From Anisodus tanguticus (taxonomy: Eukaryota > Streptophyta > Magnoliopsida > Solanales > Solanaceae), in the NCBI GenBank assembly GCA_034509755.1, contig CM067546.1, forward strand, positions 13,976,970 through 14,040,969: 64,000 nt of DNA, in the 5' to 3' direction. The notes under the pieces were generated by a model that was given only the letters and a program-made list of their open reading frames with translations, ran no database searches and was not told where the DNA came from. Of this stretch, positions 44,140 through 56,762 are shown one piece after another. The position numbers and the translations under genes were made by a program. Within the stretch, counting starts at the first letter, position 1. Each line of letters begins with the position of its first letter.

Positions 44140-45456
44140 ATCACCACTTATAGCAATGTGTATGCATGCCACTGAGTATCGTATTGTTTGTCCAATTTCC
44201 CTTTCTGTTGGCCTCATAAGAAATGTTATTTTTATCTATGTTAGTGGTTGACATAGTTCCATGATTTTTAGGTACATAATTAGATTTCAAAGGCTTATCT
44301 TTTGAGTAATTTATAATGATTAGGTAAACATAAAATCCTATATGATCACTCATTTGCTTGTATAATTACTAAGAATCATAACATAATAATCGGAAACGAG
44401 TTTATGAAACAATTATCCTCACTGTTTGCAACAAAGCAAGGTTCATGTTAGACGTGAACCACTTTATTTCACTAGACAAATATAGAACTAGTTTTGTAAT
44501 TACTAAGATTAGAGAAAGTAAATTTACAATTATGAACAAATTGGAGGGTATAAATGAAATGAACCTTATGCTTTAGATTGATTACAAGACTTGGTTACTT
44601 CATTCAACCACAGGTAATGAAAGATGATAGTAAAATTTAGAAGTCGACGTCACAAGTCGAATCATTATTAGTCCCCTTTTTAATGGCCGAATCATTATTA
44701 GTCCCCTTTTTAATGGCCAAATCATTAATTTATAACTATAAATTAATATTGCGTGAAAATAAACATATAGATAATGAATCATGCGAAGTGGTTGGGTAGA
44801 AATAATTACAGAAGTAATAATATTATATCAATTAATCATTTAAAGTGGTTGCTCTGTCAAAAACCTTAAGAAGGTCAAAGTTAAGAAGTTCAATAAACGG
44901 ACGATGGAACCCACCCATGTGTTTTTACATTGAGTAGATCCATGCTTGTTTGGGAAGAAAAAAAAGTACGTTAGAAAATCAGTTTAAGTTTTCATACGGA
45001 TGCTATAAAAATATGTATATAATTAAATTAAACCATTTATAAAATATATAATTACAGATAAATGTATTTAATAATATTTATTGATAGTTTCAAATAAATG
45101 ACAACTTGTTATAACATGTATTGATATAAAAGAATTCATTAATTTAATGCTTTGGTTTGTGGATAACTCCAGTTTAGCTGTAGCTAATATTGAAAGCAAA
45201 AGTAACTTCCTTACGTACTCTAACAAGTACGTATTCCTACTTCTAACGTTATGTGGATCATCTTCTTCAATATCCAACCTTACCTAAATTCTGAGTTATC
45301 TATATTTTTCTTTTTATTGATACTACAAATTTAGTAAAACCTCTTTAGCTACTTCGAAAAAGAAAATTTCAAACTTATATATCTTTCTTGAATTTTTTGT
45401 TACTTTGAAATATATCCAGGCAACGAATTTATTCACATTTCGGATATAATAATGAT
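44137..45456. other. Intergenic, no gene seen
   Basis: AT-rich sequence of about 1.3 kb with the short tandem repeat described separately. Open frames are short and show no recognisable protein. Confidence 0.55.
44658..44717. repeat. Two tandem 30-bp units
   Basis: Two identical copies of a 30-bp unit starting CGAATCATTATTAGTCCCCT, followed by a partial third. Confidence 0.9.
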
Positions 45457-45667
45457 TGTTAGAGTAATTATGGAGATCTCTCTCATAATTAACTATCATC
45501 CACATTTATTATAATTGCTAGTGTAATATATTATAATTATGATAATTGTAATTAGTATCTTATATTTTAGGTAAAAGTAGATTAGTCTTCCATAATTCAA
45601 GAGTAGGATGATTGTATATATATTGTACCTTTGAAAAGAATATTAATCAAGAAATTACTTTCCTACA
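45457..45667 (+). repeat. 5' LTR of Copia D
   Basis: 211 bp, TGTTAGAGTAATTATGG to TTTCCTACA; it matches 50254-50466 with a handful of differences. Confidence 0.94.
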
Positions 45668-45925
45668 TGGTATCAAGAGCCAACGATCCTTTGCCCTAAT
45701 TCTTTTCCTCCTGTCACATGATTTTTCTCCCTTCTTTCTCTTCCTTTTTCGGCCAAACCCTAGTCAAAAACCCTAAACCACTTTGTTCCAAAAACAAAAC
45801 CCTAGTCGATATTTCAACCCCACCCCCTATTCGGCTACTACTTCACCGAAACCCTAAGGGTTTTTCCATCACAAAACATCAAACACTTCTTCTTTCATTC
45901 TCTCGTTTGATTTCTTGTGGAAACT

Positions 45926-46714
45926 ATGGCCGAAAAACAAACATTTCATCTCGCTCTTGTCGTTAATAACATCAAGAATTTTATCTCCATAACTCTTGAA
46001 ATGGAGAAAGGGCGGTATACCTCTTGGACAGAACTATTCAAAATTCATTGTCGTGCCTATGAGGTGATTGACCATATCATCACATCCGAATCTCTGTCGG
46101 ATACCACTACGGTGGACAAGAAGTTATGGTCTCGGTTGGATGCTATAGTCCTTCAATGGATTTATGGCACGATTTCAAATGATCTTCTCCATACCATCTT
46201 AGAACCAAATTCTACGGCTCAACGGGGGTAGGAAAGGTCACAAAATATTTTTCAAGATAACAAAATTTCTAGGGTCGTTTATCTTGAACACCAATTTACA
46301 AATGTGAAATTGGATGACTTTTCCAACATCTCAGCCTATTGCCAATAATTAAAGGTATTTGCGGACCAATTGTCCAATGTTGGTTCGCCCGTGACAAATC
46401 AAAGGTTGGTCCTTCAGTTGATTGCGGGGTTGAATGAACAATATGATGGTGTTGCTACGTTCATTCAGCAAAGCAATTCATTGCCTCCCTTTTACGATGT
46501 CTGTTCGAGGTTAATTCTCGAAGAGACACGAAAAGCAAAGCAGACATCTTCGGGAGCAACCACAGTCGGCACTGCTCTTGTCTCCACTAACTCATCTTCC
46601 ATCGATTTGGAGTCCCAAAATTCCGGTTCGGGGGGCCACGGTAATCGCTCTAATAGTGGACAAAAACAAGGTTCAAATCGTAATAATAAAAGAAAAAATA
46701 ATGGTGGAAAATGA
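45926..46714 (+). pseudogene. Copia D gag remains
   Basis: It begins MAEKQTFHLALVVNNIKNF and continues YTSWTELFKIHCRAYEVIDH. A nonsense TAG at 46229 (expected Trp) and a TAA at about 46346 interrupt it. It then resumes with LVLQLIAGLNEQYDGVATFI and LILEETRKAKQTSSG. The tail after 46600 is Asn/Gly/Lys-rich. No zinc knuckle. Apart from these stops the frame is well kept. Confidence 0.9.
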
Positions 46715-46962
46715 CAGGGGAGAGGAGGGGCGGTGGCCAGCCTGCCGGCGGCAGCGGCAGCGGTCAGTAGGGGCAGTACCCACCGTGGGCGTAGGCCCCA
46801 CCGTGGGCTGCCCCGCTATGCCCATATCTGACCTCTTCGTGGGTCCAGCCTCCTCACTCTTCAAATCGCCAACCCGATATTCTTGGATCTCATCCACAAC
46901 ATGCGTTTGCGGCTCAAGCACCATTTTCGATTAGTTATGCACCCACGGACATTGAACAAGCC

Positions 46963-49900
46963 ATGAACAACATGCATCTAAATGTTCCTAATGAATCATG
47001 GTACATGGACACAGGGGCTACATCACACATGACGACATCTCAAGGTAATCTCTCGTCTTATTTTAAAAAAGGGAGCAATAATAAAAATATTATTGTTGAT
47101 CGTGGACAGGAAATTCCAATTCATGGTATTGGTCAGGTAACACTACCCTCTCCACACTCACCATTACACTTGAAAAACGTCTTACATGCATCGAATCTAA
47201 TTAAAAACCTGATATATGTTAGACGTTTTACAACTGACAACAATGTTTCTGTCAATTTTGATTCTTTTGGCGTTTCTGTGAAGGATTTTCAGACGGGGAT
47301 GCCACTTATGAGATGCAATGGCACGGGGGACTTGTATCCCATCACCTATGTTTCCAAAAATAGCATGAACAAACCATCAACTTTTGCTGCCATTTCTCCT
47401 ACTCTATGGCACAATCGCTTGGGACACCCAAGAGCATAAGTTTTAATAATTTTAGGAAGAATCATTTGGTTTTGTGTAATAAACCTTTGTACTCTTTTGT
47501 TTGTCAATCTTGGCTGTTTGGTAAACATGTTAAACTTTCTTTTGCATCTTCTACTACCCATACTTTTATGTCATTTGATATTGTGCATTGTGATTTGTGG
47601 ACATCACCGGTTTTGAGTTCTGCAGGTCATAAATACTATATGCTAATTCTAGATGATTATTCGAATTTTTTGTGGTCTTTTCCATCAGGACATAAATCAC
47701 AAACCTCCACCATTGTTAAACAATTTAGTGTTTTTGTTAAAATTCAATTTGGAAAAAACATTAAATATTTTCAATGTGACAATAGAAGGGGGGGGGGATT
47801 CATAAATGCCCATTTTAATGATTTCTGTCACCAAAATGGTATGTCTTTGCGTCGTTCGTGTCCACATACCTCACCACAAAATGGGAAAGCCAAAAGAAAA
47901 TTTTCAATGATTAATAATATGATTCGCTCTCTTCTTGTGCATTCTTGCACACCACCAAAGTTTTAGCACCATGCACTTCAAATGGCTACATACCTTTTAA
48001 ATATTCTTCCTAGTAAACTACTATCCAATGTGTCTCCTACACAACTGTTATATCGTCGTGTCCCATATTTTACACATTTGAGGGTGTTTGGTTGTTTGTG
48101 TTATCCTTTGTTTCCATCTACTTCCATTAATAAGTTGCAGGCTCGTCCAACTCCTTGCATATTTTTGGGATACCCACAAGATTATAGGGGATATAAATGT
48201 TTTGATTTGACGAATGAAAACATAATTGTCTGTCGTCATGTGATTTTTGATGAGTCCCAATTCCCGTTTGCTAAGTCTCATGTGGCATCCTCACCTTCAT
48301 ATAATTTTTTGGACAATGAATTACATCCCATTTTACACCACCACCTTAATATCCAAACACTTGTGGAACCACCTCAATAAAATGCCCAACACCTTTCGGC
48401 CCAACCACTACATGGGACTGGACCGAAGACCGCAGCCTTGTTACCACTGGTCACGGCCTAGTCATGTGTCTGTAGGGGTTCAACCCAAAGAGGACAGTCC
48501 AAAAACACATCCTTAAGCCCAACCTATTCACAAACTGCAACACTGAGTCAGTTGGGTCAACATCATTCCCCTCGACCCAATAACACACCTGAGCACCAAA
48601 CTGCCCAACCAGTACTGGACCATCCATGGACCATTGAAACTCGTGCCATGCATGGGTTTTTTTGTCCCAAATGCTACTTTAACCTACTATCTTTTGTTCA
48701 ATCATCACCTCTACCAAAAAATCTAAAAGTTGTCTTATCCGACCTGAATTGGAAAGCTGTCATGTTAGACGAATTTAATGATCTTATTAGAAATAAGACA
48801 TGGAAATTGGTAGCACGTCTATCTAATGTGAACATCATTCGGTCTATGTGAGTTTTTTGCCATAAGAAAAATTCTGATGGTTTTTTTGCGAGATACAAAG
48901 CTTGTTTTGTTGGTGATGGCAGGTCTCAGCAGGTTAGGGTAGATTGTGGTGAAATGTTCAATCCGATAGTTAGGCCAGAAACTCTCCGGACTGTACTCAG
49001 CTTGGCACTTTCCAAATCTTGGACCATTCATCAATTAGATGTTGAAAATGCATTCTTGCATGGCAACTTACAGGAGACAGTATATATGCATCAGCCACTG
49101 GGTTTTCGAGATTATACCCGTCCAGATCATGTTTGCCTATTGAAGAAATCCTTATATGGTTTGAAATAAGCTCCTCGGGCATGGTATAACAGGTTTGCAG
49201 GATTTGTTTCCAAATTGGGATTCTCTCACAGTAAATCTGATCAATCATTGTTCATTTATCGGAAAGGCACTGACATGGCATATATCATTTTGTATGTCGA
49301 TGATATTATTCTCACAGCATCATCCATTTCGCTTCGCCGGTCCATTATGTCCCTTCTTGCAACAGAATTTGCAATGAAGGACTTGGGTCCATTGAATTAT
49401 TTTCTTGGCATTGTTGTCTCCCAATATATAGGTGATCTGTTTTTCACTCAAAAGAAATATGCCGAGGTAATAATTGACAAAGCAGGGATGTCGTCTTGCA
49501 AACCCTTATATACTCCAGTGGATACAAAGGCGAAATTGAGTAATGATGTCGGGACACTATATAATGATCCTACCCATTACCGGAGTCTAGCAGGAGCCTT
49601 ACAGTATCTGACTTTTACAAGACCATATATTTCTATGCGGTTCAACAAGTTTGTCTACACATGCATGATCTGAAGGAAGAACATATGGGGGCTCTCAAAA
49701 GGATTCTGGGGTATGTTTAGGGTACTCTCAATTTTGGACTTCATCTGTATAAGTCCTCCATCTCGAGTCTTTCTGTTTACACAGATGTGGATTGGGGTGG
49801 CTGCCCAGACACACGTCGTTCTATTTCCAGCTATTATGTGTTCTTAGGTGACAATCTCATTTTGTGGTCTTCAAAATGCCAGTCCACACTTTCTCGGTCA

Positions 49901-50296
49901 AGTGCCAAGGCAGAATACCGATGGGTGGCCAATGTTGTTGCTGAATCATATTGGCTCCGTAATCTTTTGCTGGAGCTCTATTGTCCGATTACAAGGGCAA
50001 CAATAGTCTACTGTGATAATGTGAGTGCGATCAACTTATCTGGCAATCCTGTTCAGCATCAACGCACGAAACACATTGAAATGGATATCTTATTTGTCTG
50101 AGAGAAAGTTGCCCGTGGTCAAGTCTGTGTTCTCCATGTACCGCCCCATTATCAGATTTCTGACATCTTCATAAAAGGTCTTCCGCGCGTACTCTTTGAT
50201 GATTTCAGGGACAGTCTCAGCATCCGAGAACCTCCAGCTAAGACTGTGGGGACTGTTAGAGTAATTATGGGGATCTCTCCCATAATTACCTATCAT
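46963..50296 (+). pseudogene. Copia D pol remains
   Basis: Protease and GAG-pre-integrase are at 46963-47439 (SWYMDTGATSHMTTSQGN). Integrase is at 47406-47966 (SFDIVHCDLWTSP, YFQCDN, then a 10-G run at 47788-47797 replacing the usual GREF). Integrase C-terminus and linker follow at 47982-48851. RT is at 48954-49673, with HQLDVENAFLHGNLQ, a stop in the YGLKQAPRA region and ILYVDDIILTASS. RNase H is at 49787-50101, with YCDNVSAINLSGNP. Several stops and frameshifts occur, but all catalytic blocks are visible. Confidence 0.92.
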
Positions 50297-50466
50297 CCAT
50301 ATTTATTATAATTAATAGTGTAATATATTGTAATTATAATAATTATAATTAGCATCTTATATTTTAGGTAAAAGTAGATTAGTCTTCCATGATTCAAGAG
50401 TAGGATGATTGTATATATATATTGTACCTTTGGGGAGAATATTAATCAAGGAATTACTTTCCTACA
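50254..50466 (+). repeat. 3' LTR of Copia D
   Basis: 213 bp, preceded by GACTGTGGGGAC and ending TTTCCTACA before ATGAT. Confidence 0.94.
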
Positions 50467-50468
50467 AT

Positions 50469-50885
50469 GATCACTCAACTAAGGGTAGTTCTTTTAGAAA
50501 GTTACTCAATTTTGTTTTATAATCCAAAAGTCACTCAATTATTGATATTTCATTTAGAAAGTCATCCAATCAATTAAAATGATTTTTTATCAAAGTTTGT
50601 TGACATGAAATTTTTATTTTAAGCTAAAATTGTAAGAAATAAAAAGATGCCCATTTTAACTATTTTATTGACATGTCCTACTTAATCTGACCCGTTAAAA
50701 TTATATGGGTCAATTATAAAGATTTAGTTTAAAATAAAAATTCTATGTCAACAAAATTTAATGAAAGAATCATTTATAATTGTTTGGGTAACTTTTTAGG
50801 TGAAATGTCAATAGTTGAGTTACTTTTGGATTATAAAACAAAATTGAGTAATTTTCTAAGAGAACTACCTTTATTTAAGTGACTG
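50469..50885. mobile_element. MITE with long terminal inverted repeats
   Basis: About 415 bp. The left arm (GGTAGTTCTTTTAGAAAGTT, then TTTTGTTTTATAATCCAAAA) is matched by the reverse complement of the right arm (TTTTGGATTATAAAACAAAA, then AACTACCTTTA). Similarity continues inward for about 170 bp. No coding frame. The superfamily is not clear from the ends. Confidence 0.8.
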
Positions 50886-51100
50886 TGTGGGATATTAATT
50901 ATGACATTTCATGGCATCAACGTTATTGTCATCGTTATAGTCAATGAACAACAAGTTAATACATTTCTACTACCCGTTGTTGGCCAAGGGATAGAAGAAC
51001 AGTGGCGTATGCAAGGATCCGCACAAGCAATATATACAATTGTCATAATCCTGCTTCTACAATCAATATCAATATATATTATAAAGCTAGACATACACAA
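50886..51100. other. Unassigned spacer before Copia E
   Basis: No feature is recognised. Short open frames only. Confidence 0.45.
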
Positions 51101-51116
51101 AATCAGTTCAAGGACG

Positions 51117-51560
51117 TTTCCCAAACGTGTCTGCCTATTGTCAAGAACTCAAGATGTTTGCCGACCAACTCTCCAACGTCGGCGTACCAGTCACTAATCA
51201 GTGATTGATCATGCAACTTATTGCAGGTTTGAACGAATCCTATGACGGCGTTGCCACCATCCTTCAGCAATGCACATCGTTACCTCCATTTTATGAGCCT
51301 CCTACGAAGCTTGTCCTTAAGGTAACCCGGAAAATCAAGTGCAGCATCACTCGGGCCAGCATTGCCGACGCCGCCCTCACCACCACCGTTGGGCCCTCTA
51401 CTGCTGGCAGTGCCACCCGATCCGGCAACCAGAACCGTCGGCCAGAGGACCCATAACAATCTGCTTCCTCCCGTACCAATCACCGGAGCAGGCAGTCCGG
51501 CAAGGGCATAACGGAAGAAATTCTGACAACAACGACGACGTAAAGAGGCAGTCCCCGCCG
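51117..51560 (+). pseudogene. Copia E gag fragment
   Basis: It starts in the middle of the gag domain (VSAYCQELKMFADQLSNVGV in a shifted frame). It continues at 51205 with MQLIAGLNESYDGVATILQQ and at 51300 with the LVLKVTRKIK region, then a degenerate tail. One extra A near 51122 and other indels break the frame. Confidence 0.85.
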
Positions 51561-51779
51561 GCCAGAAACAGCCAGCATCCTCCGTCGTAGGCTGCCTACC
51601 CACCGTGGGATGTGTTGGCCCCACTATGATGGGCCTCTCATCCTTGCTCGTATACGACATCCTCGTGGACTCCACCTCATAACCGACAGGCCCAACCTGA
51701 CATACTTAGCCCACGTCCACAACAGGACTACACAGCACAGGCTCCCCTGTCATCGGGTTATGCACCGACTGACATTGAG

Positions 51780-54700
51780 GCAGCTATGAGCACAATGTCA
51801 CTCAACACTCCAAATGAAAATTGGTATATGGACACAGATGCCACATCTCACATGATGGCATCACAAGGTACTCTCTCGTCTTATTCCAATTTGAGTAATT
51901 TAAATTAGAATATTATTGTTGGTAGTGAATAAGGCATTCCCATCTGTGGTTATGGTCATTCCTCCCTATCCCCACCACATCTACCACTAATCTTAAAAAA
52001 TGTCCTCAATTCCCTTAAACTCATTAAGAATATAATCTTCGTGCGACGTTTCACAACTGACAATTGGGTTTCCCTTGACTTTGATCCCTTTGGTTTTACT
52101 GTAAATGATTTTACGACATGGAGACGAATAATGAGATGTGATAGCACCAGAGATCTCTACTCTATTTCAAACGTCGTCAATAATCAAGTCTTAATTCCCT
52201 CAATCTTTGCTGCTCTTTCGTCTTCATTATGACATTCTAGATTAGGACATCCGGGACTCTGTTTTACACTCCCTTAGAAAAAATAATTATATTAATATCA
52301 ACCGTATTTCTAGGACACCTATATGTGAATCTTGTGTTTTTGGGAAACATGTAAAAAAATTATGCATCCACAAATTGTACTTTAATGCATTTTGATATCA
52401 TACATAGTGATTTATGGACATCCCCTATTTTGAGTTCGGCTGGTCATCAATATTATGTGTTATTTTGGATGATTATTCCAACTTTCTATGGACTTTTCCA
52501 ATTGGAAATAAATCCCAGATATACCCCATTTTTTCTTCATTTAGTGCTTTCGTAAAAACACAATTTGAAAAGAGCATTAAATGTTTTCTATGCCATGGAA
52601 TTCGATAATAACCAATTCAAACAGTTTTACTCCAAAAACGGTCTTACCTTTCATTTTTCCTGCCCTCACACATCCTCCCAAAATGGTAAATCCGAGCGAA
52701 AAATCCAAACCATAAACAATCTCATTTGTGACCTACTTGCTCATGCCTCAATTCCCCCTCAACTCTGGCATTACACACTCTCAATGGCCACCTATCTCCT
52801 AAACATAATCCCAAAGAAGTCTCTAGATCAACGGTAGCCCACCCAAGTTCTATTTCATAGGAACCCCTCCTACCAACACTTGCGTATTTTTTGATGTCTT
52901 TGTTACCCTCTCCATCCGACCACTCACAAACTCTAACCCCAGTCATCCTCGTGTGTGTTTCTAGGTTACCCTTTCAATCATCGTAGTTACTCGTGCAATG
53001 ACTAGTTGAGTCGTAAAATTATTATTTCACGTCATGTCCTATTTGATGAGTCTTAATTCCTTTTTGCTTCTCTACACTCTCCACCTTGACATTCCTATAA
53101 CTTCCTAGAAGATGCCCTAAACCCTCTTCTAATTCACTATTTACATAGTCCGCCATCCCAGACCCCGACACCCACCACCACCTCGGCCAGTCTGGGACTA
53201 GCTGCCCACTCGGTTCTGCCGATGGTGGCCCGGAACAGCCCACCTCAGGGTGATTTTGCAGCCACCTCTCGGCAAACTGAGGTTCGGCCAACAAGTATCG
53301 TCACCCCCTGCCCTTTCTCTTCTTCCCGGCAGTCCCGTGGCAAATCCCCCACTCGTCCCGCATCCCAAGACACACTCTCATAGCATGGAAACCCGTGTCA
53401 TGCATGAAATTCATAAACCTAAACGGATGTTTAACCTTTCCATTTCAGTTGTCCCTTCCCCTGTCCCTTCCCCTGTCCCTTCCCCTGTCCCTCGTAACCC
53501 AAATGATGCCTTGTCCGCCCTAATTGGAAAGCTCTAATGATTGAGGAATATAATGCTCTTATTGATAATAAGACGTGGAACCTAGTACCCCGTCCACCTG
53601 ATGCTAACATTATTTGTTCTATATGGATTTTTAGACATAAAAAGAATTTTGATGGTTCTTTTGAGAGGTGCAAGGCTCATAGGTGATGGCAGGTCTCAAC
53701 AGGTGGGAGTGGACTGTGATGAAACGTTCAGCCCGGTCATAAATCCCACAACCATCTGGATCGTCCTCAATATTTCCATATCCAAGTCTTGTCTCATTCA
53801 TCAACTTGATGTCAAGAATGCCTTCGTACATGGGGATCTTCATGAAACGGTATATATACATCAGCCTATGGGTTTCAGAGATCCTATTCATCTAGATTAT
53901 GTGTGTCTATTGCGACAATCGCTATATAGACTGAAACAGGCTCCTCGAGCATGGTACTAGTGGTTCGTCGATTATGTCTCATTTATCAGTTTTTCACACA
54001 GTAGATCCGATCATTCCCTATTAATCTACAACAAGGGTACAGACATGTCTTACCTATCATTATATGTTGATGACATCATCTTCACCGCATCATCTGATGC
54101 TCTCCACCGTCCATTATGTATCTCATTTCCTCTGAGTTTGCTATGAAATATCTGGGCTCCCTGAGTTATTTTTTGGGAATCTTTGTCACTCAACATTTTG
54201 GCGGCCTATTTCTATATCAGAAGAAGTACGCTGAAGGGATCCTTGACCATGCAGGCATAACATCTTGCAAACCATCCCACACGCCTATAGACACCAATTC
54301 CAAGCTCAGCGTTGATTCAGACCCTTCATATTCAGACCCGACTCACTATCGTAGCATGGCTAGGGCCCTGCGGTATCTCACATTCACAAGATTAGACATA
54401 TCCTATGTCGTGCAGCAAATCTGCTTGCACATGCACAGTCCAACGGAAGCACACATGCATGTCATCAAACGTATTTTACAATACATCCAAGGTACACTTC
54501 ACTCACTGGTCTCATTGCTTATTCTGATGCTAACTGGTGTAGATGTCCTGACACCCGACTCTCCACGTCTGGTTATTGCGTTTTACTCGGAGATAACCTA
54601 TTATCTTGGTCTTCTAAAAGGAAACCTACAGTATCCTGATCCAGTGCAGAAGCAGAATACAGAGGTGTTGCCAAGTCGCCTCTGAGTCTTGTTGGATTCG

Positions 54701-54990
54701 TAACCTTCTATTTGAGCTTCACTGCCCAATTCAAAAGGCAACACTGGTCTACTATGATAATATTAGAGCGATATATCTTTCCGACAATCTCATCCAACAT
54801 CAGCTCACTAAACACATTTAGATGGACATTCATTTCATTGCGAAAAAGTGGCTCGTGGTCAAGTTCGTGTCCTTCATGTTCCTTCCAGATATCAGATTGC
54901 CGACTTCTTCACCAAAGGACTTGTGCGCATACTATTTGATGATTTTCGAGCCAGTCTCAGTGTTCGAGAACCTCTTGCTTCGACTGCGGG
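51780..54990 (+). pseudogene. Copia E pol remains
   Basis: Protease lies near 51823 (NWYMDTDATSHMMASQG, with Asp replacing the Gly of DTG). GAG-pre-integrase is at 52041-52260. The integrase core is at 52370-52837 (HFDIIHSDLWTSP, SSQNGKSERKIQTINN). The linker with a triplicated CCTGTCCCTTCC run is at 53455-53490. RT is at 53601-54420 (HQLDVKNAFVHGDLHETVYI, LYVDDIIFTASS). RNase H is at 54530-54960. Many stops and frame changes. Confidence 0.9.
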
Positions 54991-54992
54991 GG

Positions 54993-55190
54993 TGTAATAG
55001 AATATTTCTCAATATTCTTTCATTAATTGTATTAATTGTATATCTCCTATTTTAGGTAGAATTATAATCCTTTTGTAATTAGATTAATTAGTTACCTAGT
55101 TTGTATCAAAGTAAATATTCTTGTAACTATATATATATTATAAATCATTCATCAATAAAATTAAGCAACCTATTCCTTTATTCCCTTTAG
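54993..55190 (+). repeat. Presumed 3' LTR of Copia E
   Basis: It begins TGTAATAGAATATTTC right after the purine tract and contains TATATATATTATAAATCATT. The right end is not defined; no direct duplication can be read. Confidence 0.6.
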
Positions 55191-56213
55191 GATTGAGGTG
55201 ATTTTTTGTAGCAACTTAATTATGATTAAAATTTCTAGAAACTCTGATTTTGGATAATCAACTGTTGAGGCTTTTGCTCTTTTTTGTGTTGTTTGTTAAT
55301 TATATGTTTTCGATATGTAATATTCTTATATGTTAGGTGTTTTTGTTATACAAACTTTACATTTAGTTGGATTGATTGTTTTTGCCTCTTTTTTTCCTTG
55401 AAGAAAAGAAACGTTTGGGTGGTTTTTTTAATACATTATTTTACCTTTTAATTGCATTGATAATCACACAACTCTTTGTTTTGGGGGTTTTTCTTTCTGC
55501 TCGTGCTTACACAAAGAGGGGATTACCAGAGAACACACAGAAAATTTTGGGACACGAAGGTAAATGATGCCTAAAACTTATAATGTTGTTGAGTGGATTG
55601 ATTTAAACAAATCACTTCTGCTTCAAAAGAATCTTTTTTTTTGGGCAAGAAATAATAACATATCAATGACTATTGAGTTTTCTCTACTTTTTTTTTCTCC
55701 TCACGATCATTTAACTTTTGGTTTTTCATTTTATGGTGCAGACTTTTAGAGTATTGTCAGAGGTATACAAAAAGAATATTATTGATATGTTTAAAACGGA
55801 AGTTAAAAGGTTCAGTTCTTTGATTTCTTTGAAAGCTTAAATTAGATATATATCAACCATTTCTTTTATTTGAGGATGTTCTCACAGTTTGTATGTACTA
55901 TTTCAGAGATTGCAACACACATAAAAATAAAAATAAAATCATATATATATATATATTCATAGAATCGTGCTTAAAAGTGTTTCTATTCTTGGATATGTAT
56001 GAAATCTATTTTTGTTCACAATTTTTTTAGTACATGTTAATCGAGAAGTTACATCTATATTTTAAATGTGCATGCATTCATAGTTGAATCTTTTAATTTA
56101 TAAGTGGAATGATTGGAATATATGTGATTGGATTCCTTTCGGAGATGTCATTCTTTGCGGTACTATTTTTGTTTATTTTAGTGTATTTTTCAAGAAGAAA
56201 TTAAGCTTGATGC
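55191..56213. other. Unassigned sequence between Copia E and Copia F
   Basis: T-rich. An open frame at 55376-55567 encodes a hydrophobic run (FYLLIALIITQLFVLGVFLS) and then ARAYTKRGLPENTQKI before a GTAAAT. A short piece at 55740-55810 could be another exon. I do not recognise a protein; it may be a gene fragment or chance. Since a Helitron end lies to the right, capture is possible but unproven. Confidence 0.35.
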
Positions 56214-56218
56214 ATTCT

Positions 56219-56607
56219 TGTTAAACAAAGGTATTATACCTGTGATATACACTGAATATACATAGAAAGATATATATCACAGTATACAAGCGGTGGCCCG
56301 AAGCGACAACAAAAGCGGTGGGCGCCCACGCCGGTGGGCGGTGGCCCAAATCGTCCGGCCCATCACGGCTTTGGGCAGCAAAGCAGTGGGAAAAGTTTGT
56401 ATATTAAGAAAAGTATATTTTGTGTATATTGTAGTGTATTTGTTACCTAAATTAGGATATACACTTACCATAATTGTATAGTTACAATTATGGTAGAATA
56501 AGGTTTTAGGAATAGAATAGGAATAGGATTCTCCTATTATGGAAATATGTAACTTGTATATATAGCCTTTCAATTAATGAAAATAATCAAGGGGATTATT
56601 TCTTTCA
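56219..56607 (+). repeat. 5' LTR of Copia F
   Basis: 389 bp, TGTTAAACAAAGGTATT to TTTCTTTCA. A GC-rich patch at about 56285-56350 differs strongly from the 3' LTR. TATATATAG near 56555 may be the TATA box. Confidence 0.94.
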
Positions 56608-56762
56608 TGGTATCAAGAGACTAGGTCTAAACAAAAGTTTTTCTCTCAAATTTTGTCCTCTCTTTGGCCGAGACCCCCCCCCTTCGGGTTTCTCTTCCAA
56701 AATTCGTCTTCCGCTCTCAAAAACACCTCTCTTAAATTTCCCTTCCTTCTTTGTTCTTTCAA

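Larger units (their letters stand above)
45457..50466 (+). mobile_element. Copia D: Ale/Retrofit-like LTR retrotransposon
   Basis: A 5010-bp element flanked by ATGAT at 45452-45456 and 50467-50471. LTRs are 211 and 213 bp and the primer site TGGTATCAAGAGCC follows the 5' LTR. Gag and pol are in plus orientation and broken. It inserted at the left edge of a MITE. Confidence 0.95.
51105..55190 (+). mobile_element. Copia E: 5'-truncated Ale/Retrofit-like element
   Basis: Coding similarity to Copia B, D and F begins abruptly inside gag at about 51105. No 5' LTR, primer site or gag start is seen. A purine end GCGGGGGTG at about 54986-54994 is followed by a presumed 3' LTR. The outer end of the LTR is uncertain because there is no second copy to compare. 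Confidence 0.85.

Noticed and set aside
55376..55810. A host gene with a membrane segment
   Set aside because: Only short, unrecognised frames; kept as an unassigned region rather than a gene.
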